A DNA stretch of 64,000 nt from Epiperipatus broadwayi (GCA_028023455.1 JAQFVV010006215.1:124001-188000); one strand, 5' to 3'; counted from the first letter of the stretch, positions 1 through 12,870 are shown. A program made the numbers and translations. The notes: generated from the letters alone by a model not told the origin.

Positions 1-560
1 GAAAGATTAAAGTAATGTTCAATGGATTTTCACATAAAAAAAATTAAGATTGAAAATCGGGAACTAAAAAAGTTAATAACTAAAAATATTTTGGTCAGGT
101 ATTAATGCAGGTTGAAATATAATAGATGAAATCAATTATAGAATTAAACTTGGATGGACTGTTTTTGGTAAAAATAAGCATATTAAAAGAAAATATGGGT
201 ATACATTTGAAATGTTTTTAATAGTTCAATTTTACCAGTTTTGCATAGAGATCTGATACTTGTTTATTTAATAGAAAAGGTCAATATGGAAGTTTCAGAT
301 AATATGCTGATGTATGGAGAGATGTATGTTAGACATGACTAGAAGAGATTGAAAATAAAACATATATATAAAGGAACAAACAGGTATCATGTATCACTGA
401 AAAATGTAAAATATTTAGAAAAAGTCTGCATATGAGATGAATGGATGAAATCGTTTTTTTTTGGTATGATGTGAAAAAGAGGTTATGACTCAAATAAAAC
501 ATTGAACTATTTTCCTCTGGTAGAGAATCAATAGTTTGAAAATAATAATGATTATTAATC
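1..560 (+). mobile_element. RTE-type LINE, decayed 3' end
   Basis: The stretch matches, in order and at DNA level, the last third of the better preserved RTE copy at 59431-61938: the segment just after the FADD motif ('atgttcaatgg'), the repeat-rich 'gatgaaatcaattatagaatt' region, the C-terminal region and a 3' tail rich in TGAT near 545-558. Reading frame is broken by many stops and indels. The window edge cuts the 5' side, so its true length is unknown. It is a dead copy. Confidence 0.7.
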
Positions 561-1173
561 ACATCCGCTATAACTATTTAATCATTAATTTTTTATTTCA
601 TTGTTTTTGTCATTAAATTAATTAAAAATCAATTATATTTCACAAATCTTTTTATAAATAGCCAATAAAAACGTACTTTTAACTATATATTTTTAATTTA
701 ATATTTCTATAATCCAATGAAATTTTTGTAAAGACATCAATCATAATGACAATTTATTTTTTAAATTTAAAATTCTACTTCTGCGATCATAATAGGAGCA
801 TTTCTTCTTCAGTCAATTCATAAATCACTATTTAACGTTATTAAAATCCTCTTTTCTTGTTTTATATTGAACATTTTCAAATAAAATCTGAGTTTAATCA
901 TAAATATCTTTGTCTAAAATAAATATTTGTAAAATATTTTGCAAAAATAATTGTAAATATGTAAATAAACTATGGAAAATATATAATTTTTCTTTTCAAA
1001 GTGACACAAAAGAAATATGATTGCAAATACTCTCTCAATCTTCTCAAAATCTGAGAACAAAGAATCTATCAATCACTATTGTTGCTGGTCTGTTTGTATT
1101 AGGTTTTCTGTGTGACATTGATATTGTCAGATATTTTTAAAAATTAATAAATCAATATTTATATTCATTTCAG
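561..1173. other. AT-rich non-coding stretch
   Basis: No ORF, RNA gene or recognisable repeat is seen. Its last bases (TTCATTTCAG at 1164-1173) form a plausible splice acceptor for the next feature. Confidence 0.5.
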
Positions 1174-1390
1174 TTTCTGTGACCAAATAAATGGAAAACC
1201 AGATGATGAATACTACAATTGGACACATGGGATTGAAATGAGAATCAAAAATGACTGCAGCACCAACAGAAAGTACTACAAAAATGCGACTGATAGTGAC
1301 CCTATTAAGTTCTTTTTAACAAGAAAAAATATTTTTAATTTAAAACATTTTAATATGAACAAAATTATGCTTCTACATACTTACCAATAA
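1174..1390 (+). CDS. Candidate exon, unknown product
   Basis: Directly after a plausible 3' splice site (TTCATTTCAG), a frame starting at 1175 (phase 1) stays open for 71 codons to TAA at 1388-1390. The first 50 residues have a balanced composition unlike the flanking DNA: they begin FCDQINGKPDDEYY and include two N-glycosylation sequons (NWT, NAT) and a second cysteine (NDCS), which would suit a secreted or extracellular protein. The last 20 codons become AT-rich, so the real exon may end earlier or be terminal. There is an in-frame stop upstream in the putative intron. I do not recognise the protein. It could also be chance or a repeat remnant. Confidence 0.33.
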
Positions 1391-2479
1391 AACATTTAAA
1401 AAATATAGAACCGTAAGAATAAACTAATTTAAAAAAAAAACGCAGGCCATAAAAAGTTACATTTTCAGGGAATTATCAAATAGAAGAGTAACAGTCCATG
1501 GAAAATCCTCCCACCATGTTTATTTTTTCCTTTTTTCAGTTTTTTTTTTAAAAAGCAAAATAAATAATTTTTTTATTGCATTATTTGAATTTTTTTCTAC
1601 TTATTTTGTTTGCATTTCTGTTAACACATACTTACTTGCTCATTTAATTTATTATTTCTAATTTATCATTTATAGTTAAACATTTATGTCAAAAATGAGT
1701 TTCTAAAACATTTGCCATAATCTTTTTAATAATAAAACATCCTAAATTGTATCAAATATATGACATCTATAGTTTTATTTTATGCACATTTTAAAAATAT
1801 TGGTCTTTCAAAAATCAGTTTATGATTTTAGAAACAGAATTACTCGACCTTTGAATAAAATTGCACTATGGGAAATAATGAATTAAGTTTATTTAATACA
1901 TATTTATAAATTATTTTTTATTATGGAGTTTTATAAACCTTCTATTAAAACAGTTACGAATAATTTATGTGCCCAATTAAATATGAAGGAATTTATTTTA
2001 ATTTTGTAAATATGAAATAAAAATCTGTGAACAAATTTGATTTATATAAAATTTCATACTTATTTATTCTAAAATATTTCCAATGCATACCTCTATCTGA
2101 AATGAATATCAAATATCAAGTCATTTCATTCACAGAGGGCGGATCTGAAAATTTCTTAACATTTGAGGTGATGTTATTTATTTTAATATCCTATTCTTAC
2201 CATGTTACAATATACCTTTTTCAATAACTTTTTAAAGATACAACTAATTTACAGATTTAACAACAACTCTGTTTATGATATTTTTTTCGTCACAAGGACT
2301 AGATGTTGTTGTCATTTAATTTAAAAATAATTAAACAGAAAAGATGTGTAATAACAGTCAATACAATCTCAAATATTCTTCATTTCTTGTAAATTATCGC
2401 ATTCCACAAACATTCATTTAATAAATCATAAATAGTGCATTAAGATGCAATCAAAGTTTATGAATTCAAAATACAAAAA
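1391..2479. other. AT-rich non-coding stretch
   Basis: Mostly low-complexity A/T sequence with poly-T and poly-A runs. Open frames such as the one at 2027-2227 have the composition of the surrounding DNA and are not credible genes. Confidence 0.5.
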
Positions 2480-3240
2480 CACAATTAAGAACCAGAACTA
2501 GCAATTCAAGATATTAAAACAAATCTCCAAAGCCAGTCAGTTGTATGATTGACGGTGAAATGGGAAGATTCACATCATTATCTTAAATACCTTGATCTAC
2601 TAATACATCATGACACATCCCATCTTGATTATTCCATGTTCATTAAACCAATAGAAGATCACAGTTTTATGCATCCAGAATCACCCACATCTCGATCTCT
2701 CATCATTTCTATTTCAAAATTACTCCCTATGTAAATATGAACCCACTCAAAAAGCTAACATAGAATCATATATTAAAGATCTCATTTCTGTTGGATTTAA
2801 ACATTATCTTCTAAATAAGAAAATAAAGCAATTTTACAGTAAGCTTAATTCTAACTCCACCTGATGACAGGCTATGGTTACTGCTACTATATATCCCTAT
2901 ACTCACCAAAACACTCAATAAAATATTTTTTCCCACTTGTCACCTCACTTTTCATCCCCTCCCCCATTCTATCAACAGACTCTTGAGCAATTCAAAGAAC
3001 AGACTTAAATCTAATCTCACAATGCCCCCCGACAGGATGCAAATCTATTTATTATGGGGAATCCTGGGGGTCCTTGCAGCACTAATATGTATACAAAAAA
3101 GTCACAGCCAAGCCAGTGTCACTCATTCTTTTTCCAGCATTAGAAATCCACAGGACATCTCTATCTTGTCCTCTGAAGCCATTCAATATATTGAGAGAGA
3201 CGACTCCAGATGTAGAAGATCAGAGAGGCATACTACATAG
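2480..3240 (+). pseudogene. Decayed reverse-transcriptase-like fragment, possibly Penelope-like
   Basis: Three plus-strand frames can be followed as one broken protein. About 2549-2734 gives a segment with YLDLLI, then a KP pair, then HPES; 2755-2870 continues with charged helical sequence; 2871-3240 gives DDRLWLLLLYIPILTK and further residues ending at a stop. The pattern 'LDL.I ... Y..KP ... HP.S' followed by a YIP...K segment resembles the region after the catalytic motifs of Penelope-like reverse transcriptases, but the YxDD box itself is not visible and no GIY-YIG endonuclease is seen. Base composition is clearly less AT-rich than the flanks. The frameshifts and stops show it is dead. 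Alternative: another retroelement or a host pseudogene. Confidence 0.35.
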
Positions 3241-5077
3241 TTAAACTCCACACATTCCATGAACTGTAAAGATTCATCTTTCCCCCTCTCCAGAAAACAA
3301 ATTCTCTGATTTTAACAACATGCTTCTATTTACATAAATTTAAATATCTTCTGTTATACATATAAACTCAAACATTTTTTCTACTGCTTTATAACATTCT
3401 CCAGCTATGAATATGAGCGCACTAAAATAAGCTCTTGAAAGCGCTAAGTTTTAATTCTGTTGTTTGAATTGTTAAACTTCTCTTCAGCTGCTTCTTAGTG
3501 CACTATTTATGATTTATTATATTTCACAGAAGTGAAGTATAACAATTATTTCTAAACATTTATTTAATCACATCCAATACACAGCAGTGAATTCTATTTA
3601 AAATAGGATTTGTTCCTAATCCCACTATCTTTTTTTTAAACTTGACAACTTTTCATAATTTCAAAAGTTTCTCTCTCAAATTTTTTAAATTATATATGTT
3701 ATTATTATCTTACATTTTCAATCCACAACAATCCAAACGTTCCTTCTATTATTGTAAAATTAATTGAATTGGGTGTATGATGAAAGTGAATTATAACTAG
3801 ATTTTTTTAAAAAGTATTTTATGTGAACATACAAACAAGATTTTATTGGGAGATGCAAAACCCACTTGGGTTATAAGGATAATCTTAAAGACTCTAAAAA
3901 GTACAATAATTATTATGTTACTGAAAATATATGGCTGAGCATAGAATTAAATTGAAAGTGTCAATTAGCCAAAGTAGTGAAGTTTTTCAAGAAGTAAAGT
4001 TTGCTGTGAAAGAGTTAAAAGATAGCAAAGCTAAATGTCAAATAAAAGAAAGGAGTAGCATGTGCTATATGGGAGCATATCATTGGTTGTATAGTTTTCA
4101 AAATCTCATCTTTAACTATTCTTGCATTACTTCTGAAAATAGAACATTTTTATTAACAAGGATGTAATATTTACTAAGGCTGTAACCTCAAGAATGTGCG
4201 TGTAAAAATGCGATAGTAGGGACCTCTACAGGTTTTAACCACAAGCTTACATTTTGGAAGAAAAGAGGGGAACGTCTAAAATCTCACCATCTAGCACCTG
4301 GAAAATCTGGTAAGAGATCTTTCCTTTACAGTTCCTTTATGTAAGATTTGAAATACCCGGTACTCTTTACATCTATTGAGAAGATTTTATTACCCCGCAG
4401 TGAGATGGTTAACGATTATTTTATTGAAAACCACGATAGTAGTTCGGCACACTGAAAAGAAATTTGACTAAAATAATAACACATATATTCAATGACTAAT
4501 TTCTTTTTCATAGAGGGTTATAATACTAATGCACGATTTATGTCATATATATATATATAGTATCAACGCTTTTTTGCATAATTTATAATAATACTAAAAT
4601 CAGTGAAATTTATTTGCGATAAAAATATTTTATTATATTAAAAGTAACAATTATTGACTAATTGCAGTTATTATATCATCATTTTTGATAATTATAATAA
4701 CAAAATGCATTTATTTGACATCCTTAGGTTATTGCTTCAGCACTTTACATAGTATATGAATAATACTAATTTACTAATAAATTATTTACAAATATGATTG
4801 ACTTAGTAAACAATTATGAAATCGAGCCTAAGAAGATATTACCTACAAGGCTGTTTCCAGCTGATTAATTAATAAACATGCTTAAAGAACAAGTTGTATT
4901 GTTGTGATTTTTCATTTTGAAAACAAACATAATTAATTTATTATTTATTATAATGAATGACCTTCATACTTATAAACATTAATCACTTCTTAAAATGTTT
5001 AATAGGCAATTAATTTTTTTGAATATCGTAAATATTTAAAACAAATATTAATGTAAAATAAACACTACATTTAATAT
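3241..5077. other. Non-coding stretch with one dispersed repeat
   Basis: No gene is supported. A small self-complementary site lies near 3415-3455 (GAGCGC / GCGCT). About 4170-4290 shares several blocks with 23490-23600 (for example 'tagggacctctaca' followed by 'ttaacacaag' or similar), so it is a relic of a dispersed repeat. (TA)n runs occur around 4545. Confidence 0.45.
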
Positions 5078-5470
5078 TTATATTAAATATCTATAAGATT
5101 TCGAGAGGTGAAAATTGTAATTTATTATAATCTTTTCTCTATAAAATATTATTTCATCATCATCAACAATATCCTTCAATTCCACGCAACTCTTCCCGTT
5201 TCTTATATCATCCAACAAGGTCAATCTCTTCCGTCCTTTCTTCTTACTTACACTCACTATTCTCTCCAAAACATCTTCCATTAAACTATAATTTCTTCTT
5301 TATTTATGTTCAATCCAGTTTCTCTTTCTCTCTCTGTTTCCTCGGTCAATCCTCTTTTTTCATTTACTTTTTTCAAAACTTCATTTATTGTTTTATTCAC
5401 CCAACGGATTTTTTCCATTCTTCTCCATATCCACATCTCAAAAGCTTGCAATCAGTTCCTAATTTTATTA
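5078..5470 (-). pseudogene. LINE ORF2 C-terminus, second LINE lineage
   Basis: Read on the minus strand, about 5450-5290 encodes FEMWIWRRMEKIRWVNKTIN followed by EVLKKVNEKRGL. This is the well-known 'FEMWxxRRMxxIxW...TNEEVL' segment after the reverse transcriptase of RTE/Jockey-like LINEs. A frame break at about 5281 leads to a second frame with KKKGRKRLTLLDDIRNGKS, the usual 'GRKR...LDD...G' tail. The intervening 'WIGH' segment is missing or degraded. This lineage differs from the RTE copies elsewhere in the window. Inactive fragment. Confidence 0.6.
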
Positions 5471-6040
5471 CTAAATTATTATTTATACGAAGAAAAAATA
5501 AATACGATTTACAGGAAAGAAGTCTTGATTTTTTCTAATTGACTGTTTTTATGAATCCAAGAGACTAGAATACAATTGTTAAAATACAAGCCATATAACT
5601 GTTTACATTTGTTTTTTATACACAAGTCGACTACCATTTATCTGAAATCCCTGGTTCCAGAGTATTTTTTTGGATTAATGCATTTTTCGGATTTCAACAC
5701 AAAAATCCTTTCAAACATAATTGAAAATTTAAATAAACATTAATTTTATAATTTGAATATATTAAAATACATGTAAATTACTTTACAATACAGAATTTGC
5801 TTATATTTATATCTACGTAAATTTTATATAGCAGTTAAGTAAAACAAATTAAAACAGTTTTATAAATTTGACCCGATTAATAGAAGTTTTAGAATTAGTA
5901 ATGTTTGTTCTATCTGAACTATATAGTATAAAAGGAAAAGTTTTGATTAGAACAGTGTTTTTATATTTTTTGTAGTAATCTATTCACCATACTAACATTC
6001 CCACCCCCACTCTCACATTAAAAACAAAACAAAATAATCT

Positions 6041-6552
6041 TTTGAATACAAGTATAATATATATACTGAACTTTAGATGTAATTAGAGGGGATTTGAACA
6101 CAGACTTTCAAACTCCCTTCAGGTATCCACTCCATCTTTTATCAAACGATACATACATGTAAAAAAAGATAAATGATTTCCAATATGGGTATTTCATGCT
6201 GAACCAGTATTCATCAGTTGGTCCAGATCATTATCTACCACACACACATATATATAATCAATGCTCAGTTTATATTAAGATACCATTTTATTAAGATAAC
6301 ATTTGCTATCTTAATATAAACTAAGCATCGATTGTATATATGTGGGGGATTTAGTGATTTGGACTAGCTGATGAGTACTAGTTCAGCACAAAATAGGTAT
6401 ATTGGACATTATTCATCTTTTTCACATGTATGTGGTTATGTGTATCAGTAATATAAGATGGAGTAGATAGCTGAAAGAGGCTTGAAAGTCTGTGTTCAAG
6501 TACCCTCTAATTACATCTAAAGTTCAGTATATACATTATACTTGCATTCAAA
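6041..6552. repeat. Family B foldback (about 240-bp arms)
   Basis: Near-complete palindrome: the left arm begins TTTGAATACAAGTATAATAT and the right arm ends with its complement (…CTTGCATTCAAA). The two arms share the whole path, including the 'atttcatgctgaaccag' block, and meet around a 25-bp spacer near 6290. Arms differ by scattered substitutions, so this is an old structure. Each arm carries a hammerhead-like core; the left-arm one is described separately, the right-arm one (near 6370) has lost the G of GAAA. Confidence 0.75.
6175..6228 (-). ncRNA. Type I hammerhead ribozyme motif (family B)
   Basis: On the minus strand: helix I strand CCAA, core CTGATGA (6211-6217), stem II with one mismatch around a GGTTC loop, GAAA (6192-6195), a one-pair mini stem III, NUH triplet AUA, then UUGG pairing with CCAA. 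All conserved core bases are present. Seen directly: the pairing pattern. Known: this order of elements defines a hammerhead with open helix I. Inferred: self-cleavage. Confidence 0.55.
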
Positions 6553-6715
6553 TATTGTAGATTCAACCTGAATTCTGTCCATCCCTCTTCTGCATATTTA
6601 AATGGACATATTAAGGTCTATATATGAGAGGTTAGAGTGACTCAAAGTCAGCATGGGCATGATAACAATACTGTCACCAACAAGGGCTTTGAGCATTCCA
6701 TCAACAGATTTTCAA
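6553..6715 (-). repeat. Family B associated conserved block
   Basis: The reverse complement matches 58155-58310 over about 150 bases, with shared blocks such as 'ggaatgctcaaag', 'cccatg.tgac', 'tcatat.agga' and 'gatgg.cag'. In both places it sits beside a family B arm, so it is probably an internal part of a longer family B element. No open frame is preserved. Confidence 0.55.
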
Positions 6716-7399
6716 AACAATCTTTTGTATTTTTATAATATATCTAATCTTTACAAAAAATTATAAATATTAAGATATTATAAATACAAATAATTGAATG
6801 TTTTTTTGTTCAGAAGTTCACAAGAAATTAAAACACCAGAAATGACTGAGTGGAGTTGTGATCCATGAATATTAAACTCTAGAATCAAGGCACTCTACCA
6901 CTGCCCAAACTATACAATGCCTGAGATATAATAAATCAATAATAGTTTATTTATAAAGTCTCAGTACTTTAATATGTAAAGACTCATTATAGTTTATGAT
7001 GTCACATTAAAATTGAGATGCTGAGATAAATTGTGTTAAGTAGATGATAAACAATAGCAAAAATTATCAAAAATTGTCAAAGATTATGGTTTAGTCATAG
7101 TGCTCTAAATCTTTCTTAATTACACAGAACTACATGTGCTACTAGGTAAAAAAAGAAGTGAAATTTGATTATTAGTTTAAGCAGTAGCTTAGCTATCAGT
7201 AAAATCATGAATTTTAACAACAATATATAGATGTGTCTCTTTAGAGGAAGTAAAATTTCTGACAATGAAAAAGAAATAAATGAAATAAATGGCTTAGCTG
7301 TCAGATTGTATACATACCCTTCCTATTCATTTTGATAAAATTATAATTTGTTTGGAAGATGCTCTTTTTTGCTTGAGAAGTAATTGCAATAATAAATGT
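6716..7399. other. Non-coding stretch
   Basis: No gene, RNA or recognised repeat is seen apart from short AT-rich runs. Confidence 0.45.
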
Positions 7400-7680
7400 A
7401 CACCACATGATCACCATTTCTTATGCTTACACACTGGCAGTGCTACTGTATGGAGAGTTTAGCCTCTGAATAACAAATGTAGTTGGTAACATGCACAAAC
7501 AACTCTGGATCACCACTTTTTATGCTTACACAAGCTGTTAACACAGAGGCAAAAATCTCCATACAGTATTGCCACCCAATGCAAGCCAGAGTAATCAATG
7601 ATGCAAGAAGGTTTTTGCATAAAATCCACATCTAGTATCTACTCATCGAATATCCCCAGACTAGTTAAGAACTCTGGAAT
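7400..7680. repeat. Family A element, rearranged copy
   Basis: Two family A modules abut. 7400-7470 has 'cacatgatcacca' then an inverted 'gagagtttagcctctg'; 7505-7665 has a second 'cacaagctgtt', then 'gaggcaaaaatctccatac' and the body down to 'ccccagactagtt'. The ribozyme part is cut off after the GUC side. An open frame at 7443-7631 lies wholly inside this repeat and is not a gene. Confidence 0.65.
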
Positions 7681-8364
7681 ACATTAAATAGTTTTACCAA
7701 GTGTATTGGTAAGAAAAAATAAAGTTAACACATGAACAAATTTTTAAATCACTAGAATAAAGACATACATTTACTTAATATAAGAAAACTATTTTTATAT
7801 TAAAAAACTTTTTTTAGTAGACCATTATAGCTAATAATGACAATGCTATATTTTTTTCTAATATATATTGACATATGTGAAAGATAAATCTAACCAACTT
7901 TTTTAGATTGACTTCAATTGTGTCTTCAATAATGTTAATTTATCACAAGTCTTTGAATATTGAAACCTTATGTCATTTAATACTATCTTTCTTATGTAAA
8001 GCATATAATGGAGCCATGATATTTATTAAATTTGTTTCACTCACCCCTAATTTATATATGTATTATATTTTTTATACTCACTCCTAACACACAAATGTAC
8101 ACACACATACATATATATCAGTAATAGGCTAAAATGAGCATATCTTAATAATTATAATAGATGCTAGATGCTGTATAAGAGATATATAAGATGACTAATC
8201 TTTTCATACACTAATGTATAGGTCTATATTGTCTAGTAAGCCTAAGAATGCTAAATAAACAATGTACTTGCTTCATCTTTCTATATTTATTAAAAAATTT
8301 ATTTAATTCTTTCTGATTTAATCAATCTGATTTTTTTTACAACAATAAAATCTCTTCAAAATTA

Positions 8365-8530
8365 ACACGAAGGCAAAACTCTCCATGCAGTAGCACCATT
8401 CAGTGCAAACCAGAGTAATCAATGGTTGCTAGGAGGCTTGTGCATGAAATCCCTATCTAGTGCCTACTCACTCTGTGTTAATAGCTTATGTAAGTATAAA
8501 GAATGGTGATCACATGATGTTTAATGGATT
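8365..8530 (+). mobile_element. Family A element, 166 bp, with 10-bp TSD
   Basis: Begins 'acacgaaggcaaaactctcc', runs through the family A body to 'gtgcctactca', and then joins the terminal module ('aatggtgatcacatgatg'). It is flanked by the perfect direct repeat TTCAAAATTA at 8355-8364 and 8531-8540. The middle part with the ribozyme motif is missing. The duplication shows it inserted as a unit. Confidence 0.75.
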
Positions 8531-8884
8531 TTCAAAATTAGTTAAATGTGAAATTCATGTTGAATCTTCTATTTTAAAAAAATATCAAGTTATGATTTTT
8601 AAGACTGCTGCTATAGATATGTTAAATGACCATATATTATCTCATGATGATTTTATTGGTCTGCAGACAAAACAAAGATCTGGAATATTCATCTCACTAC
8701 CAAAAGATTTTAGATTTGATACGCAGATGATTTTTGCTAAGTATACAATCACAAGATGTTATAGTATCAGAGTCAGAAATTCGTAGTAGTGATCTATGAT
8801 CTGCATGTTTAGAATATTCATATCAAAATAACACATTTTTAAAGCTGATAACTAGAACTCTTCTATATAATATAAAGATTAAAT

Positions 8885-9828
<944 letters not shown>

Positions 9829-10169
9829 AAAAATTACGATACCATTCTGGGATTTCATGGTTAGCATGATTTCTTTTATAATAATCAAATCTCTTTGAAA
9901 TTTAATTGATATGTATTGAAGAAATCTTTATTATGCCTTCAAGCTAAATTTATTACATGATATATGCTAATGTAACCACAATATTAGATTCCATTTACTT
10001 GAAAGTTGTAAAATGTTTTCAATGAATTGTGACAGAAAATCTTTAATAATTATATTATTAATTTGAAACAGTGCATTACCAGACTTATCAGGCTATTTAA
10101 TTTACAAATTATATAAATTTTAATTCATAGTTTGCATGATAAGTCATTTGCTGATACAAAGATATAGTT
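9829..10169. other. Non-coding stretch
   Basis: AT-rich sequence; nothing recognisable. Confidence 0.45.
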
Positions 10170-10268
10170 GTCAAGTATTGGTAACTGAGAGGTCAGCTTT
10201 GCAAGAACTGCAGATAGTTGTCGCGGGTTTGCTTTCCAGCTGATGCTTTGACATATGGGGGGAAAAAA
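10170..10268 (+). mobile_element. tRNA-derived SINE
   Basis: Starts GTCAAGTATTGG, followed by a diverged A box (TAACTGAGAGGTC) and a B-box-like GGGTTTGCTTTCC, then 'tgatgctttgacat' and an A-rich tail. The same layout occurs at 14203, 15108 and 35161. The A box and B box of tRNA genes serve as internal RNA polymerase III promoters. A diverged direct repeat (agatatagttg / aggtatggttg) flanks it. Confidence 0.65.
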
Positions 10269-10981
10269 GGTATGGTTGATAATCAAAAATGGCCTCTATT
10301 ATTTATTTATAATTATCACAATAAAGCTTGGAGAGTCATTCAATTTTCTTTATGTTAATTTATTCAAATATTTTTTATTGTATTATATTGTTATTTATAA
10401 TTAAGAATTATATTTTTAATTCGCTAATGTTTGTATTTGAAAAAATTTTTGTATTTCTGATTTAATTTTTCTTTGTTATGATGCGGTATTATGTTATCTG
10501 GCAAAGCCTTTCTGTTGTGATTATCTTTCTTTTGTAAATATTTTTCTAATAAAGTTTTTATCTATTATACAACAATTACAAAAAAAAAAATCAGCAGATA
10601 GCAAACTATCCATTAGTATCTTGCAATTTAATTTAAATTGTGAACATGTTGATATAATACAACATATTGTTGTGCATTTGGCTATGAAGCTGATAACCAA
10701 CAATTACCATAAAATTATAAATTATTTAAACATTATTAATAATGATTAATAATATTTATTTACATATTATACATACATATAAATTAATGTTTAGCTGAGT
10801 AGCAATCGTATTTATTTTATTTACACATATAACAAAATAATCATTGATTTAAGTTCTACCTTCACTGCCCATATTGCCATGAGTAACTAATCCTGCCACT
10901 ATTCTAGTGGTAACATTAAATGAATACTAAAGTTTATACTCACGATTATTTTACACAAAACACAATCTTATTTGGGCCTTC

Positions 10982-11162
10982 TCAGGCATACGTAAATAAT
11001 AAAAGACCGTTGTGGTCTATTGACATTTCCCCTAGCTGGCTATCTTTCACCTTCAGAGGCACTGATTCTGGGACACATCCATCAATGCAAATGAATCGGA
11101 GCACTTTTCCCTCAGCTTTTCTCAAGGTCCTTATGACATCCGCAACACAGCAACAACAGCAA
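10982..11162 (-). CDS. Candidate terminal exon, unknown product
   Basis: On the minus strand a plausible acceptor (CTTTTCTCTGCTCATCATAAG) is followed by a frame open to TGA at 10984-10982. After a short cysteine run from a CAA/CAG-type tract the protein is well composed: it includes VADVIRTLRKAEGKVLRF, then a CIDGCVPE segment, and ends NGLLLFTYA. The region is much richer in G+C than its surroundings. AATAAA-type signals lie downstream near 10808-10825. The plus strand also has an open frame here (10920-11210), so strand is not certain. I do not recognise the family. Confidence 0.35.
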
Positions 11163-11214
11163 CTTATGATGAGCAGAGAAAAGCTGATGACGATGCTTTC
11201 TCTTTTTTAGTGCA

Positions 11215-12100
11215 CACTATTTATACTCCTTTTTTCCTTGCTTCATATCATTAATAAATTCTTAACATTCCAATGTGACTGTACTTCCATTTGGCTAATG
11301 CATCTTTAAGACGATTACGATCCAGCGTTTGCTTACATCCGGTCACATTCCTTAGTAATTAGCTTTAAATATTTTATCCAATTGTTTGATTCTAAAATTA
11401 GTTTAATGTTTGATTTTAATGAATACATAGTTTTCTCTGTCCCTTAAATCCATTAGTTATATGTGGCCTTGTGATTAACAACTTGGTTCATCTTTCTGCA
11501 ATCTTTTGTAGAATGCTTTTCCTACGATCTTTGTCTCTTTAAGTTTAATTTAACTGCCAACCATCTTTCTTTGTTGCTATTAAACTTAAACAAAAAATTA
11601 TCTAAAAATAAAGTTTCTTTATTTTTTTTTACCGAATCTATTTTCCATTTCTTTTTAAACTTTTTAGCAATCTTTTTTATTGCTTTTAAACTTAGTTATG
11701 TATTTACATTTCATTATTATTTTTCTCTGGAGTAAATTTAGTTTTATAACTATGTAGTTACTAAAGTCTATATATATTTTCTGCAAAATATAGCACATAT
11801 ATATAATTTAAAGTAGTAAATCAGAAAACTGGCAATTATCTAGTATTATTTAACGAGTTAAAAAACAAGTCAACTGTTTTATTAAATATTAATAGATGAA
11901 TCATTATTAATTTAATTAATTTGACGATAGAATTCAATTAAATTTTTTAGGTTTGCCTTAAATTAATTTATTCACGAATGTGCTAAAGAAGAGTTCTTTA
12001 ATAGATGATAAATGTAATTTTATTAAATCCCCCGATTCATTTTAAAAACACCTCAAAAACGGACTTCAATTGCACTATTTTTGCAATTTATTATCAGAAA
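11215..12100. other. AT-rich non-coding stretch
   Basis: No gene or repeat family recognised. Confidence 0.45.
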
Positions 12101-12573
12101 ACTATTTCTTTATAGATATATTAAATACTATACTTTCCCATTTTTTAAAAATATATGTAAGTAAAGATACAATAAAAGACAAAAGTCTTCCAAGACGCAT
12201 TTCGTGCTGAACTAGCATTCATCAATTGGCCCAGGTCACTATCTTCCATATATATCTCTACTATACAAAGAGTACTTATTTATAATAAATTGTTACATTT
12301 TTATTCACCATTGTCAAACTCACTCCACCTCAGATAAATACAATAATAATAATTATTAATCATTTTCTAAACTAGAGATTATCTCTAGCACAGATATAAA
12401 CTTGAAATCTCAGTTAAAAATTAAATATCTGATTTTTTAAATTTTAAACATGCCCACATATGGAGTTATTCACCTTTTTCTTTCCTATGTGTAATATCTT
12501 TATAGATATATTAAACAACCTCCATACTTCTCCATTCTTTTTAAATTCATATAAAGATACAATAAAAGACAAA

Positions 12574-12627
12574 TGACCCCCAAGATGTATTTCATGCTGG
12601 ACCAGTACTCATCAGTTGGCCCAGATC
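12574..12627 (-). ncRNA. Type I hammerhead ribozyme motif (family B)
   Basis: Minus strand: core CTGATGA at 12609-12615, stem II GTACT/AGCAT with one mismatch, GAAA at 12590-12593, one-pair stem III, NUH triplet AUC at 12584-12586. Helix I has a proximal CCAA/UUGG part and a distal GAUC/GGUC part separated by an internal loop, as in natural hammerheads where that loop contacts loop II. All invariant core bases are present. Confidence 0.6.
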
Positions 12628-12870
12628 ACTATCTCTAATATATACCTCTGTTATATGAAGAGTATTTATCTATAATAAATTGTTACATTTTCATTTACCA
12701 TCGTCAAACTCACTCCGCTCATAACTTTAGTAATAGTCATTACTGTATTTATCTGGGGTGGATGGTGTCAAAGTTGTGAATGAATTGAGTTTGACAATGG
12801 TAAATAAAAATGTAACAATTTATTATAGATAAATATTTTTCATATAATAGGAATATTTATGGTAGATGGT

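Noticed and set aside
2136-2167. 32-base micro-exon between TTCATTCACAG and GTGATG
   Set aside because: The donor is weak and the length too small to separate from chance.
2860-2885. CCTGATGACAGG resembling a hammerhead core
   Set aside because: No GAAA or pairing follows; it lies in a former coding region.
3931-4167. 78-codon open frame starting MAEHRIKLKV
   Set aside because: Reads somewhat like protein but has no recognisable domain, splice context or conservation evidence, and runs into a dispersed repeat.
5620-5700. Half of a pogo-like MITE (gtcgactaccatttatctga)
   Set aside because: Only one end is visible and no partner inverted repeat was found.
8460-8786. 108-codon open frame
   Set aside because: Its start lies inside a family A element inserted with a target duplication, and the remainder shows no recognisable domain; before the insertion the frame would have lacked this start.
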